In this document: in pieces, positions 18,102 through 28,146 of the stretch | How positions within the stretch are numbered: the stretch's first letter is position 1 | Layout of the letters: each line of letters begins with the position of its first letter | Source: Bacteroidota bacterium | Lineage (GTDB): Bacteria; Bacteroidota; Bacteroidia; Sphingobacteriales; Sphingobacteriaceae | Direction of reading: 5' to 3' | Length of the DNA: 64,000 nucleotides | Assembly (NCBI GenBank): GCA_023450085.1 | Contig: JAEXHI010000021.1 | Span: forward strand, 242,552 to 306,551 | The notes under the pieces: generated by a model | The model's input: the letters and a program-made list of their open reading frames with translations, nothing else | The model's database searches: none | What the model was told of the DNA's origin: nothing | Program-made: the position numbers and the translations under genes

Positions 18102-19733
18102 TTATTGATTGCCTAGCGTGAGATAACGCTGATATAATTTCTCGTAAACAACCGCTTTTTCTGCCTCTGGAAAATATTCGGCATCATAACCAGAAGTCAT
18201 ATTTTTTTGTGCTTCGGCAATATTTTGGTGCGCACCACCAATAACCGCTGCAAACATGGCCGAACCTAGGGCACAGGCCTGCTCGCTGGTTGCCACTTTA
18301 ATGGGTACATTTAATATGTTAGCCAAAGTTTGCATCACATAGGCTGATTTTTTGGAAATTCCGCCCAAGGCGATTACTTGCTTAATGGCTACTCCTTCTT
18401 CAATAAAGCGGTTCATAATGGCTTTTGAGCCAAAAGCTGTAGCTTCTACTAATGCTTTAAAAAGGTGTGGTGCGGTAGTACCCAAGGTAATTCCATCAAT
18501 TAGGCCCTTTTTGGTCATGTCAACATCTGGTGTTCTACGACCATTGATCCAATCCAATGCAATTAAATCATTTACTGTCACTGGAATTTGAGCCGCTTTT
18601 TTGGACAGCTGAGGCAAAATAGCATCACTTGCAGTTTGCAACTGTTCTTTCGTAAGGGTTTCGACTAATATCTCCTTCATCGGAAATTCTAAAATTTGCC
18701 TGAACCAACTGTATACATCACCAAAAGCTGATTGCCCCGCTTCCATGCCCAACATACCAGGGACAATCGAACCATCTACTTGTCCGCAGATGCCGTTCAC
18801 CAGCCCTGTAAATGCTTGATTAGGCACCATCACCATATCGCAAGTTGAAGTACCCATCACTTTGACCAAACTGTAAGCTTCAATTCCAGTACCTACGGCA
18901 CCTAAATGTGCATCAAGGGCGCCTACACCTATCTTTACATTTTCAGATAAGCCTAGCTTTTGAGCCCATTCTGCCGACAAATTACCTACTACTTCGTCGG
19001 TGGTATAAGTGTCGTGATACAATCTGTCTCTTAATCCTGCTAAACTGGGATGTAAGGCACCTAAAAATTCCTTGCTTGGTAATCCATTAAATTCTTGGTG
19101 CCACATGGCTTTATGCCCAGCCGCACAACGACTTCGTTTTACGGTAAGCACATGATCATTACCTGTTAGGAAAGCAGGCATCCAATCGCAATGCTCCATC
19201 CATGAAAAAGCTTTTTGAGCTACAGTTCCTTCCTTTTTAGTGATATGCAATATTTTAGACCAAAACCATTCCGAAGAATACAATCCGCCAGAATACTTAG
19301 TATAATCTACTCCCCACTGTTTGGCCAAGGCATTAATGTCATCGGCTTCTTTTAGTGCGGTATGGTCTTTCCAAAGCACAAACATGGCATCGGGATCTTC
19401 TTCAAAACCTGGCAATAAGGCCAATGGTGTTCCCTTTTCGTCTACTGCGCCTGGAGTAGAACCCGTAGTATCAATAGTAATGGCTAAAATATGTTTAACT
19501 ACCTCTGGGCTTACTTGGGCCACAATCTCTTTAATGCTTTCTTCCATGCCTTCGATATAATCCAAAGGATGTTGCCTAAATTGCGACTTTGCAGGATCAC
19601 AGTACTTGCCCTCAGCCCATCTTTTGTATAAACTTACAGCACAAGCTACTTCGGCACCATTTTCGGCATCTACCAATAAAGCTCGTACCGAATCTGTACC
19701 ATAATCTAAACCAATGACATACTTCTTGTCCAT
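18102..19733 (-). CDS. araB: Ribulokinase-like FGGY sugar kinase
   Basis: A 543-residue cytoplasmic kinase of the FGGY family. The N-terminal GLDYGTDSVRALLVD phosphate-binding loop with its ribulokinase-type wording, WKDHTA, SSEWFWSKILH, and the C-terminal ALGGISKKSAYVMQTLANIL and EQACALGSAMFAAV are visible. Length and motifs fit AraB, which phosphorylates L-ribulose (and other ketopentoses or ketohexoses at low rate). It starts 2 bp after the isomerase gene, so the two are translated together. Because that isomerase is of the fucose-isomerase type rather than AraA, the true substrate may be another ketose such as L-fuculose or D-ribulose. Gene symbol given for the family match only. Confidence 0.82.
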   Translation of the reverse strand: MDKKYVIGLDYGTDSVRALLVDAENGAEVACAVSLYKRWAEGKYCDPAKSQFRQHPLDYIEGMEESIKEIVAQVSPEVVKHILAITIDTTGSTPGAVDEKGTPLALLPGFEEDPDAMFVLWKDHTALKEADDINALAKQWGVDYTKYSGGLYSSEWFWSKILHITKKEGTVAQKAFSWMEHCDWMPAFLTGNDHVLTVKRSRCAAGHKAMWHQEFNGLPSKEFLGALHPSLAGLRDRLYHDTYTTDEVVGNLSAEWAQKLGLSENVKIGVGALDAHLGAVGTGIEAYSLVKVMGTSTCDMVMVPNQAFTGLVNGICGQVDGSIVPGMLGMEAGQSAFGDVYSWFRQILEFPMKEILVETLTKEQLQTASDAILPQLSKKAAQIPVTVNDLIALDWINGRRTPDVDMTKKGLIDGITLGTTAPHLFKALVEATAFGSKAIMNRFIEEGVAIKQVIALGGISKKSAYVMQTLANILNVPIKVATSEQACALGSAMFAAVIGGAHQNIAEAQKNMTSGYDAEYFPEAEKAVVYEKLYQRYLTLGNQ

Positions 19734-19735
19734 GC

Positions 19736-21358
19736 TTAATTAAATTTGGTTCCCTCTACATCTACCGTTCCACAGAAATGGGTTTGAATGCCCAACTCTT
19801 CCAAAGCCGCTGCCTTAATTCTGCAAGCTTTGTGTGCCGCCGCTTCATTGGTAGCATACACCACTTGAATATGGTTAGCTTTATGGCGGGCCATCATTTG
19901 GTCGCGGGTTACCCCGTCTAAAGTAGCATGCATCATTGGCCATTGGTAATTGGTTTCATTCCATCTTCTTTCGGTTTCTTCTTTCGGCAATTCTACTGCT
20001 TTACCTACCCCCAAATCGCAGTTCAGCTCGTTGTTAATGACATATACACGGCTCCAAACTAAATTGCCGGGCTTAGCGACCCCTCTTAAGGTTCCTCCAC
20101 CAAATTTGAAAAACATGGCTGGTTGACGGATGCTATCTGAGCCAGCGTAACCACCAATGTGATGAGCTGGTGGAGCAGCGCCCGAAATTTCAAATACCCA
20201 CACAAAATCATCTACCTTGTCACTTTTAAAGTTTTCGCCCCAACGCAAATCATGTAGGGTATTTTCGCCTGGCATGCCTAATTTTTGCCACAACTTATAG
20301 GTAAGCAAACCATCAATGCCTGCACATTCATCTACTTCGTTGAAATGAGGAAGGGCCTCTCCAGCGTATAATTCTTTACCTTTTTCATCAAAAACAGGTG
20401 GACGATCTTGATTATTCAACAAGCCTTCCACCAAATCGCTGGCGGGCACTAAGTCCTTTAAGCCTTGTTGGTATTGAATGCCGATGGTATCGCAGCCAAA
20501 TTCATCTGCCAAACGTAAGGCAGCTATGTACATTTTGCATTGAGTTAAGGTTTGCGCTTTGGTCAACTCGGTCGCATCATCAGTGCCCCAATCAAATTTC
20601 ATCCCTTTATCCAACAACCAATTTAGTACCTTCTCTGCGTCAGCATCGCTTACCGTAAGCATTTTCGCATAAAGAGTTGATTGGCTCAAACGTTCCTTAA
20701 AAATCCCCGTAGCATGCAAAAGATCATCAGGAACAATGGCATTGAACATTCCCATACAACCTTCATCAAAAACACCCATAATGGCTTTATCATCTTTAAG
20801 CTTAGCGGCAAAATCACGTCCTATTTTTTCTTCGTTAGCTGGTATTTTAACTGCTTTAAATGATTTCACATGTGTTTCTGGATGCTTGATTTCACCATCT
20901 GTTAGCCAATTTTTAATGCCGTTCAGGAAAAACTCATCATCAAAATCAACACTCCATAAACTACTATACTTTACATTAGCTTTAGTTAACGAACCATTTA
21001 AATTAAGTAAGCCAACTAAACCAGGCCACTGCCCACTAAAGTTTGCTAGGGTTAAAATAGGTCCACGGTGAGTAGTTAAGCCTGCCAAAACGTGATGACT
21101 GTATTGCCAAACACTTTCGGCTACTATAAGTGGTGCATCTTTGTCTATATTTTTAAATACTTCAATGCCCATACGTTGCGAATCGATGAAACCATGTTTC
21201 TTTTCAGGATTGTAAGCATGTGCCCTTTTAATGCTGTAGCCAAATTTCTCTAAAACACCTGCTAAGGTCTTTTCCATTTGGTCTTGTGTTTCCCAGCAAC
21301 TTTGATTGGCTGCAATTCTTAAATCGCCACTGGCTACAAGAAAAATCTCTTTGTTCAT
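19736..21358 (-). CDS. L-fucose/L-arabinose isomerase-family sugar isomerase
   Basis: A 540-residue cytoplasmic aldose-ketose isomerase related to FucI. Visible are the N-terminal GDLRIAANQSCWETQ, the central FDEGCMGMFNAIVPD with metal-site acid residues, QYQQGLKDLVPASDL, and HIGGYAGSDSIRQPAMFFKFGGGT near the C-terminal domain. It should convert an aldose such as L-fucose, D-arabinose or L-arabinose to the ketose for the adjacent kinase. It is the first gene of a two-gene operon, divergent from an AraC regulator across a 268-bp gap. No aldolase or epimerase is nearby, so the pathway cannot be closed from this window and the exact sugar is unresolved. Confidence 0.8.
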   Translation of the reverse strand: MNKEIFLVASGDLRIAANQSCWETQDQMEKTLAGVLEKFGYSIKRAHAYNPEKKHGFIDSQRMGIEVFKNIDKDAPLIVAESVWQYSHHVLAGLTTHRGPILTLANFSGQWPGLVGLLNLNGSLTKANVKYSSLWSVDFDDEFFLNGIKNWLTDGEIKHPETHVKSFKAVKIPANEEKIGRDFAAKLKDDKAIMGVFDEGCMGMFNAIVPDDLLHATGIFKERLSQSTLYAKMLTVSDADAEKVLNWLLDKGMKFDWGTDDATELTKAQTLTQCKMYIAALRLADEFGCDTIGIQYQQGLKDLVPASDLVEGLLNNQDRPPVFDEKGKELYAGEALPHFNEVDECAGIDGLLTYKLWQKLGMPGENTLHDLRWGENFKSDKVDDFVWVFEISGAAPPAHHIGGYAGSDSIRQPAMFFKFGGGTLRGVAKPGNLVWSRVYVINNELNCDLGVGKAVELPKEETERRWNETNYQWPMMHATLDGVTRDQMMARHKANHIQVVYATNEAAAHKACRIKAAALEELGIQTHFCGTVDVEGTKFN

Positions 21359-21626
21359 TTGCTAAAAATTTTGTGCGGTTTAAATGCCAAACGAAAGTGG
21401 CTTGGGCGCTATTTTTCAAGCGGCAATCCGAGGGAAATTCCCTACACATTCATATTTGGCTGTAACAAATGTTACCCTACAAAGATGCTCGATGACGAGA
21501 AGCCATTCTTGCGGCTTATTAGCTAGTTATTGTAGGATGTTAGCATAATAACCATTGAATTTGGCAATATTCGAAATTATTTAGCTATAATTAAGGAATA
21601 AAGACCACCAAATATAAGCGAGTACC

Positions 21627-22496
21627 ATGAAACCACACTTTCATAAAGTGCCTGTTAGCCTGCAAAATTCTTTCAGCATTAGGCACGACATTCAAGAGAA
21701 CTTTGGCAAAATATGGCATTACCATCCCGAGCTGGAATTGCATTATGTAATTAGAGGCGAAGGGGTAAGATTTATTGGCAATAACATCAGTAATTTTTCT
21801 TCCGGAGAGATCATTCTCTTAGGCGATAACCTACCCCATACCTGGCGTTGTAGCGATGAGTATTTCCAAAGCAACCCTAGTCATGAGGTAGAAGCCATTG
21901 TGATACACTTTCTGCCCGATTGCTTGGGAAAAGACATCCTGAATTTGCCAGAGGCTTATTTGATCCCCAAGCTATTTGAGAAAGCTAAAAAAGGCATCTT
22001 ACTGAAAGGTGAACATAGAGACAAATTAGCACAATTGATGTTGCAAGCAAAAGATGCGCAAAACCTAGACAGACTGATTGTACTGCTATCTATTTTAAAA
22101 ACTTTAGCAGAGGCCGATGATTATGCGGTACTTAACCCTGGTCACGTGCAATACCAATCTGACGAATCGGATGTGATTAGATTGAACAAGGTATACAATT
22201 ACACGCTGACCAATTTCAAGAAAGAAATTAGCTTACAAGAAGTAGCCTCTATCAGCAATTTAAGTGTAACTTCCTTTTGCCGTTATTTTAAGCAGATGAC
22301 CAAAAAGACCTATTACGATTTCTTAATTGAAATTAGGGTAAGTCACGCCTGTAGACTTTTAATTGAAGACAAACATCCCACCAATATGATCTGTTACCAA
22401 TGTGGTTTTAATAACGTATCCAACTTTTATCGACATTTTAAGAAAGTAAACGGGATTACACCATTGGAATACAAACGAAAATATTTAGCGGAGTAA
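21627..22496 (+). CDS. AraC-family transcriptional regulator with N-terminal cupin
   Basis: A 289-residue regulator. Residues about 10-110 form a sugar-sensing cupin (HYHPELELHYVIRGEG, GEIILLGDNLPHTWRC). Residues about 185-287 carry the paired helix-turn-helix of AraC/XylS (ISLQEVASISNLSVTSFCRYFKQ, then FNNVSNFYRHFKKVNGITPLEYKR). It is transcribed divergently from the isomerase/kinase pair, the usual arrangement for a local activator, so control of that operon by its sugar is likely. It ends 4 bp before the tail of the convergent phytochrome gene. Confidence 0.92.
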   Translation: MKPHFHKVPVSLQNSFSIRHDIQENFGKIWHYHPELELHYVIRGEGVRFIGNNISNFSSGEIILLGDNLPHTWRCSDEYFQSNPSHEVEAIVIHFLPDCLGKDILNLPEAYLIPKLFEKAKKGILLKGEHRDKLAQLMLQAKDAQNLDRLIVLLSILKTLAEADDYAVLNPGHVQYQSDESDVIRLNKVYNYTLTNFKKEISLQEVASISNLSVTSFCRYFKQMTKKTYYDFLIEIRVSHACRLLIEDKHPTNMICYQCGFNNVSNFYRHFKKVNGITPLEYKRKYLAE

Positions 22497-22500
22497 TTGA

Positions 22501-24738
22501 TTAACTAAGTACCGCTTCGGCTTCAAAATGTTTAAAGCTAATGTAAAACACAGAACCTTGTCCTGGCGTACTATTTAACCAAATGTTACCATCGTGTTTG
22601 GCCAATATACGCTTAACAATAGCCAGGCCTACACCTGTTCCTTCAAAATCATTTCCAGCAGAAGCTCTGGCAAAAAGCTCAAAAATACCTTCTTGTTCAT
22701 TGGCTGGTATGCCTATCCCATTATCTGAAATGGCATAAACTACCTCTGTGCTCTCTCTATTACCACTAATGCTCACTTTTGGTGAAGTGGTTTTTGAAGA
22801 ATATTTTACGGCATTACCCACTACATTAGAAAACACCTGTAAAATCATCAGCTCATCACCATATACCGCAGGAGTTTCACCTATTTCGATACTCAAATCT
22901 GGATGATTACTGGAAACCATTAGGTCGTTACTCAGTTCCTCCAATAAGCTCCGCATATCAATGTGCCTACCTTGTATTTTCGATTGTCCTACCTTAGAAT
23001 AAGCCAGTACCTCATCAATCATCAGCTGCATTTTTTGCGTGCCCTTATCAATTCTTTCGGCCATCATCATTACCCTATCCATGGTATTGTTGCCTTTTTT
23101 TATCAACTGCGAATAGGATTTAATGGTTGCTAATGGATTTTTAAGATCATGGGAAATGGTGTAACTAAAGCTATCCAGCTCCGAATAGGCCGCTCTGAGT
23201 TTTTCGTTCATCACCCTTAGCTCGTTCGCTTTTCTGCTAATGGCATAATTCACCTCATCTCGTAAAGACAAAGCGGCTTCCAGCTCATGTCGTTTCCAAG
23301 GTACAGAGGTAAATTCAACTTGTTGTAACCATTCGTTAAATGAGTTTCTAGGCGAAATGTGGCTCATTCCCTTTTCATCCTTTTCTACTATTTTTTCAGG
23401 GTTACCTGCCCATTTCACTAAGGTTTTCACCTCTGGTCTGAACCAAAGCATGTATTCTTTTAAATCTTTACCTAACCTGCAAGCCAATAAACCGCTAGCC
23501 AACAACTTAAATTTAGCGGCCAAAGGAAAATCTTTAGATAGTTCATGGCTCATGTAAAAACCATCTTTATAGGTTCTTTCATCTAGCCAATCAATTAATT
23601 TACCTATAAACTCATGATCGGGAGCGTCACCAGTAACATGCAATTTATTCTCGAAATAAAGTGCTGCACCAGTACAGTCCACTACGTCTTTTAAGGTGTT
23701 ATCTTGTCCGGTTAAAGCCTCCTCTACATCTATATTACGCAATAAAAACCTGGTCATGGTTTCTACTGCTTGTCTGTGTTCGGCTGCTTGTAGCTGGTCT
23801 TCTTCCTGAGCTCTGAAACTAATGGCTGAAGACAATACCTGCCCTACCAATTTTGCACTTTCACGCTCCTTAAAATTGATGAATTTGGGCGAATAGTTAT
23901 GACAAGCAATCAATCCCCATAAGTTTTCATGGTCCATGATAGACACACTGAAACTTGATTGTACCCCCATATTCTTAAGGTACTGGATATGAATTGGGGA
24001 TACTGCCCTCAACGTACTGTGTGTAAGATCCAAAGGCACTGCTTTACCATCAACGCCATTGGTCACCAAGGCCGAAGGTGTGGTATTTACATCGGCAATA
24101 AGACGCACCAAGTTAATTTGATAAAGAGCTCTGGCTTGTTTTGGAATATCCGAAGCAGGATAATGTAAGCCTAACCAGCTTTCGTAGCTATCGGCCTTAG
24201 CCTCAGCCACTACTTCACCATGCCCATCTTCATGAAATTTATAAACCATTACACGGTCGTAACCAATAATTTTCTTCACTTGTTGTGCCGCATTGGTTAG
24301 CAGGTTTTCCATTTTCTTATCTGAAAGGATTTCCGACAATGATCTGCCCACCAACGACTGCAAATCATACGAAAGGCTAGATATGTTAGGCTCAAAATCA
24401 ATAATGTGAAAACCATTATGAAAATGGATAATGATATTGAAGCTTTGTCCATTGAGTTGATAAGAAAAACCATTTTGGTTCACCACCGCATCCTGCTGAT
24501 TGGCAAATCGTACCAAGGCTTCTAAGTCCTGCTGTGGTCCGCTACTCAAACTCTCTATTTCATGCAAAGGCTTACCCAAAATAGTGCTAGCCTTAATTCC
24601 TAAAAATTCCTGTATATTTTCACTGCAATACCGTACTACCAATTCGCCATCAAGAGCAATGAGGAAACCATGGCCTTGTACACTTCCAGGGATGTGTATC
24701 GGTTCGTTTTCGCAATTATCTAAATTTGGTTCACTCAT
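22501..24738 (-). CDS. bphP: Bacteriophytochrome histidine kinase (PAS-GAF-PHY-HisKA-HATPase)
   Basis: A 745-residue red/far-red light sensor kinase. The N-terminus NLDNCENEPIHIPGSVQGHGFL has the biliverdin-attaching Cys at residue 9, as in bacterial rather than plant phytochromes. Then come PAS (~10-115), GAF (~130-300) with VMVYKFHEDGHGEVVAEA and the chromophore-pocket PASDIPKQARALY, PHY (~310-490), HisKA with phosphoacceptor H530 in SHDLKNPL, and an HATPase with VVGNAVKYSSK, ISDNGIGIP and EGTGVGLAIVKR. No receiver is fused. A heme oxygenase gene lies 73 bp upstream on the same strand and would supply the chromophore. Three stand-alone receivers within 11 kb are possible partners. Confidence 0.95.
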   Translation of the reverse strand: MSEPNLDNCENEPIHIPGSVQGHGFLIALDGELVVRYCSENIQEFLGIKASTILGKPLHEIESLSSGPQQDLEALVRFANQQDAVVNQNGFSYQLNGQSFNIIIHFHNGFHIIDFEPNISSLSYDLQSLVGRSLSEILSDKKMENLLTNAAQQVKKIIGYDRVMVYKFHEDGHGEVVAEAKADSYESWLGLHYPASDIPKQARALYQINLVRLIADVNTTPSALVTNGVDGKAVPLDLTHSTLRAVSPIHIQYLKNMGVQSSFSVSIMDHENLWGLIACHNYSPKFINFKERESAKLVGQVLSSAISFRAQEEDQLQAAEHRQAVETMTRFLLRNIDVEEALTGQDNTLKDVVDCTGAALYFENKLHVTGDAPDHEFIGKLIDWLDERTYKDGFYMSHELSKDFPLAAKFKLLASGLLACRLGKDLKEYMLWFRPEVKTLVKWAGNPEKIVEKDEKGMSHISPRNSFNEWLQQVEFTSVPWKRHELEAALSLRDEVNYAISRKANELRVMNEKLRAAYSELDSFSYTISHDLKNPLATIKSYSQLIKKGNNTMDRVMMMAERIDKGTQKMQLMIDEVLAYSKVGQSKIQGRHIDMRSLLEELSNDLMVSSNHPDLSIEIGETPAVYGDELMILQVFSNVVGNAVKYSSKTTSPKVSISGNRESTEVVYAISDNGIGIPANEQEGIFELFARASAGNDFEGTGVGLAIVKRILAKHDGNIWLNSTPGQGSVFYISFKHFEAEAVLS

Positions 24739-24811
24739 GTAAATTATCTGTATTGATGATTAAATCAGGTAGGTTAAGTTAAGAAAATATTAAAACAAAA
24801 AGAAGTAAATT

Positions 24812-25372
24812 CTAGGCTTCAAAAACTAATTGAAACTTTTCGAAAGTTTCGCTGGCCGTATCAACCGCTTCTTGTTGTAATGAAACACTTTTTAGCCTTT
24901 CATTTAAAACAGTAACAAAGTTGTTCCACATGTTTCTTGTTTCGGCACCATAGCCCGAAAAGAAATTGAAACCCGTGGTTAGCCCATGTTTGCGCAGCAT
25001 CTCTACAATAATTGGTCCGCCCATAATGGATCCTTCCATTACGTACATAGCCCCTAAAGCTTGCGCTAAACTCTTAATGGTTGGAAGTTCTAATACCTTC
25101 TCTTGCTTGTCATTAAAGCCCAGTTCATGCAAATCAGCCTTTAAATAGCTACTGTTTCTACGCAAAGCAAGATCAGGCACTACCTTATCATTAATATAAG
25201 CAGCTAACTTCTGTTCTAGCGCATTAAAATAAAGGTAAAAGGAACGGATAAACGAAGCATAATCAGCTTCAGAACGGATGGCTTTTAACTGCAGGATTAC
25301 TTTCTTCTCCAAAGCTTGGTGCGCAGTCTTCGTCTCTTCTTTAAGACGGATATTGGGCAATGTATTAATCAT
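24812..25372 (-). CDS. bphO: Biliverdin-producing heme oxygenase
   Basis: A 186-residue cytoplasmic all-helical protein of the heme oxygenase family. It opens heme to biliverdin IX, CO and iron. The predicted proximal heme ligand is H18 in ETKTAHQALE, and the distal-helix signature GSIMGG follows YVMEG. Length fits bacterial BphO/HmuO-type enzymes. It is the first gene of an operon with the bacteriophytochrome, so its main role is probably chromophore supply rather than iron acquisition. A TACATTTG promoter box lies 43 bp upstream. Confidence 0.92.
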   Translation of the reverse strand: MINTLPNIRLKEETKTAHQALEKKVILQLKAIRSEADYASFIRSFYLYFNALEQKLAAYINDKVVPDLALRRNSSYLKADLHELGFNDKQEKVLELPTIKSLAQALGAMYVMEGSIMGGPIIVEMLRKHGLTTGFNFFSGYGAETRNMWNNFVTVLNERLKSVSLQQEAVDTASETFEKFQLVFEA

Positions 25373-25414
25373 TTATTCTCTCTATAGTCGCTACTTAAAT
25401 AAACGCCCATGCGA

Positions 25415-25422
25415 CAAATGTA
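25415..25422 (-). promoter_or_regulatory. Candidate -7 box of the heme oxygenase/phytochrome operon
   Basis: TACATTTG on the minus strand matches the Bacteroidota -7 consensus TAnnTTTG, 43 bp upstream of the heme oxygenase start. A T-rich TATTT lies about 19 bp further upstream but is only a weak -33 element. Confidence 0.45.
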
Positions 25423-25488
25423 AGTATTTGCGCCAGTAAATAAATACGTCTTTATAAATATTTCAGAACCATTATTTCTAGCTCAAAA

Positions 25489-28146
25489 ATGAGTAACTTA
25501 GACGTTTTACACTACATGGAGCCTAAAAACAACCCCAATAGATTTGACGAACTGATCAATGCCGCCCCATCAGCTTCTGCCATCTATCATACTCGGGATA
25601 TCATCATTACCTCGGCAAATGCTCAAATGTTGGCCTTTTGGGGCAAAGATAAAAGTGTGATCGGCAAACCTTTGATAGAAGCTGTTCCGGAACTGAGGGG
25701 CCAACCGTTTATTGCGCTTTTACAAAATGTTTTTGATACAGGCATTACCCACCATGCCGAAAAAGACCGTGCAGAACTTAAAGTAGATGGCAAATTGCAA
25801 ACTTCCTACTTTAACTATACCTATAAACCTGTATTGGGTGCTGATGGAAAAACAGCATATATTTTTCATACCGCTATTGATGTTACCACGCTGATTAAAA
25901 CCCAGCAAGAATTATTGGATACACAGGAACGATTGAGCCTAGCTTTACAGTCAGCAGAAATTGGCACTTGGGACCTTAATCCACTTTCGCATGCCGTACA
26001 TTGGGATTTACGCTGTCGTGAGCTGTTTGGTTTTGAAGGCGAAGCTGATATTGCCTACCATGAAGTGCTGGACTGCATCCATCCAGATGATAAACCTAAA
26101 GTAATGGAGGCTGTAGCCGCTGCCATTAACCCCTTGCAAACCGACACCTACGACATCCGCTATCGTACCATTGGTAACCACAGTAAAAAAATAAGATGGG
26201 TGCATTGCAAAGGACGGGCCTATTTTAATGATGAAGGCTTAGCTTATCGGTTTGCGGGTACTGCCAGAGATATTACTAACGAAGTAAATACCTCATTGAG
26301 CCAACAACAACTCCTATCGCTAGTAAGCCATAATGCAGATATCATGACCATTGCTGATATGGAAGGCAACTTGATTTACATGAACCGTGCGGGAAGAACC
26401 TTATTTGGGGTACCTGATGAAATTGATTTGACCCAAATGACCGCCAAGGATTTTTATGAACCCGAGGAACTAAAGCGTGTTCAAGAAACCATTATCCCAC
26501 AAATTGACAATGATAAAGGTTGGAAAGGGATCTTATACCTCAAACATGTACAAACCCATGAAGCCATTCCCTGTCAAGTAAATTACATCTTGGTAAAAAA
26601 CCCCATTACTGGCCAAATTATTGGGCGTGGCTCTACTGCTAGGGATTTGCGTGGCGAACTAAAAGCAAGGGCCGAATTGCAACGTTTAGCCACTATTGTG
26701 GAGTTTAGTGAAGATTTTTGCAACTATACCGATTGGCAAGGCAACACCATTTACCTGAATGCTGCTGGACAAAAACTGATTGGACTAGCAGCGGATGAAG
26801 TACCTAAAACCAATATCGAAACCTACCACTCACAAGCTTCAAACCGATTGATTAAGGGTAGCATTCGCTCACAATTATTGGAAACGGGAAAATGGTCGGG
26901 TCGTTTAGAGCTTATACACCAACAAACAGGAGAAATTATTCCTATTCACAAGCAGTTTTTTTTAATTAGGGATAGCCTTACCGCCGAACCTATTGCCATT
27001 ACTGGTATTGCCCGTGATTTAACAACCGAAATCAATGCCAAAAAGGCCATGGATAAAAAGAACAGCGAACTTGCCCATGCGCTAAAAGAGCTAGAATTTT
27101 TAGCCAATGCGGTGCCTACTGTAATGTGGACTGCTACACCAGATGGCATGATTGATTTCATTAACCAACGTTGGAACGATCAAAGTGCCATGCCAATTGA
27201 AGCTTCACTGGGCGACAAATGGATTGCTGCTGTACACCCAGACGACGTAAAACCAACCCTAAAAACATGGCAAAAAAGCTTAACTAACGGAGAACCCTAT
27301 CAAGCAGAGTTTCGCTTAAAAAATAAGTATGGCAATTATCGTTGGTGGTTAGTTAGAGCAGTAGCACTAACCGACAGCAATGGGCACATTAGCAAATGGT
27401 ATGGCAGCAATACGGATATCAGCGAACAAAAGGAATTGCAAAAACAAAAAGATAATTTTCTGGGAGTAGCCAGCCATGAACTTAAAACACCAGTAACCAG
27501 TATTAAAGCCTACGCACAAGTGGTAGAAATGATGCTACACCGCGCTGGCGACGAAAAAAATGCAGCCTTAATTGGAAAAATGAACAACCAAATCAATAGG
27601 CTTACGGCATTAATTGGTGATTTGCTAGATGTGACCAAAATCAATTCGGGCAAACTGGCCTTTACCAATACCCATTTCAATTTTGATCAACTGGTGAATG
27701 ATATTGTAGAAGATATTCAACTCACGGCCGAAAAACACCAAATCCAGTTAAAACTGAAAAGTTTAAGAGATATTCATGGAGACAGGGAGCGCATTCAGCA
27801 AGTGGTCGTAAATTTGATGACCAATGCGGTTAAATACTCGCCAGATGCCAATCGTATTATTGTATTCACAGAAGATCATGGCCATGAAGTGCAGCTTTGT
27901 GTACAGGACTTTGGCATAGGCTTGCCCGCAGACAAAAAAGATTTGGTATTTGAACAATTCTACCGAGTGTCGGGTACTAAAGAGCATACTTTCCCTGGAT
28001 TGGGCCTTGGCCTTTATATTTCTTCGGAAATTGTAAAACAATTAGGTGGCCGCATTTGGGTAAACTCAGTTGCAGGAAAGGGTTCTACTTTCTGTTTTGC
28101 CATTCCTATTGCTCAGCCCCTAGCAACCACTGAAAATGAAAGCTAA
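25489..28146 (+). CDS. Multi-PAS sensor histidine kinase
   Basis: An 885-residue kinase with no transmembrane segments, so probably cytoplasmic. Five successive PAS-type domains fill residues about 15-655, recognised from repeated ends such as TAIDVTTL, AGTARDITNEV, RGSTARDLRGEL, TGIARDLTTEI and GSNTDISEQ; the PAS at ~530-655 is of the PAS_3/PAC type. HisKA follows with H663 in SHELKTPVTSIK, then an HATPase with NLMTNAVKYSPD, VQDFGIGLP and GLGLGLYISSEI. The stop overlaps the start of a receiver gene by 11 bp, so these two are a cognate pair. It is divergent from the heme oxygenase/phytochrome operon, and cross-talk between the systems is possible. Confidence 0.93.
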   Translation: MSNLDVLHYMEPKNNPNRFDELINAAPSASAIYHTRDIIITSANAQMLAFWGKDKSVIGKPLIEAVPELRGQPFIALLQNVFDTGITHHAEKDRAELKVDGKLQTSYFNYTYKPVLGADGKTAYIFHTAIDVTTLIKTQQELLDTQERLSLALQSAEIGTWDLNPLSHAVHWDLRCRELFGFEGEADIAYHEVLDCIHPDDKPKVMEAVAAAINPLQTDTYDIRYRTIGNHSKKIRWVHCKGRAYFNDEGLAYRFAGTARDITNEVNTSLSQQQLLSLVSHNADIMTIADMEGNLIYMNRAGRTLFGVPDEIDLTQMTAKDFYEPEELKRVQETIIPQIDNDKGWKGILYLKHVQTHEAIPCQVNYILVKNPITGQIIGRGSTARDLRGELKARAELQRLATIVEFSEDFCNYTDWQGNTIYLNAAGQKLIGLAADEVPKTNIETYHSQASNRLIKGSIRSQLLETGKWSGRLELIHQQTGEIIPIHKQFFLIRDSLTAEPIAITGIARDLTTEINAKKAMDKKNSELAHALKELEFLANAVPTVMWTATPDGMIDFINQRWNDQSAMPIEASLGDKWIAAVHPDDVKPTLKTWQKSLTNGEPYQAEFRLKNKYGNYRWWLVRAVALTDSNGHISKWYGSNTDISEQKELQKQKDNFLGVASHELKTPVTSIKAYAQVVEMMLHRAGDEKNAALIGKMNNQINRLTALIGDLLDVTKINSGKLAFTNTHFNFDQLVNDIVEDIQLTAEKHQIQLKLKSLRDIHGDRERIQQVVVNLMTNAVKYSPDANRIIVFTEDHGHEVQLCVQDFGIGLPADKKDLVFEQFYRVSGTKEHTFPGLGLGLYISSEIVKQLGGRIWVNSVAGKGSTFCFAIPIAQPLATTENES

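Noticed and set aside
20736..21071. 111-codon plus-strand ORF opposite the sugar isomerase
   Set aside because: Antisense frame of a well-supported gene, without motif or independent signal.
25489..28146. Hybrid kinase with a fused receiver
   Set aside because: The frame ends after the ATPase domain; the receiver is a separate gene with an 11-bp overlap.
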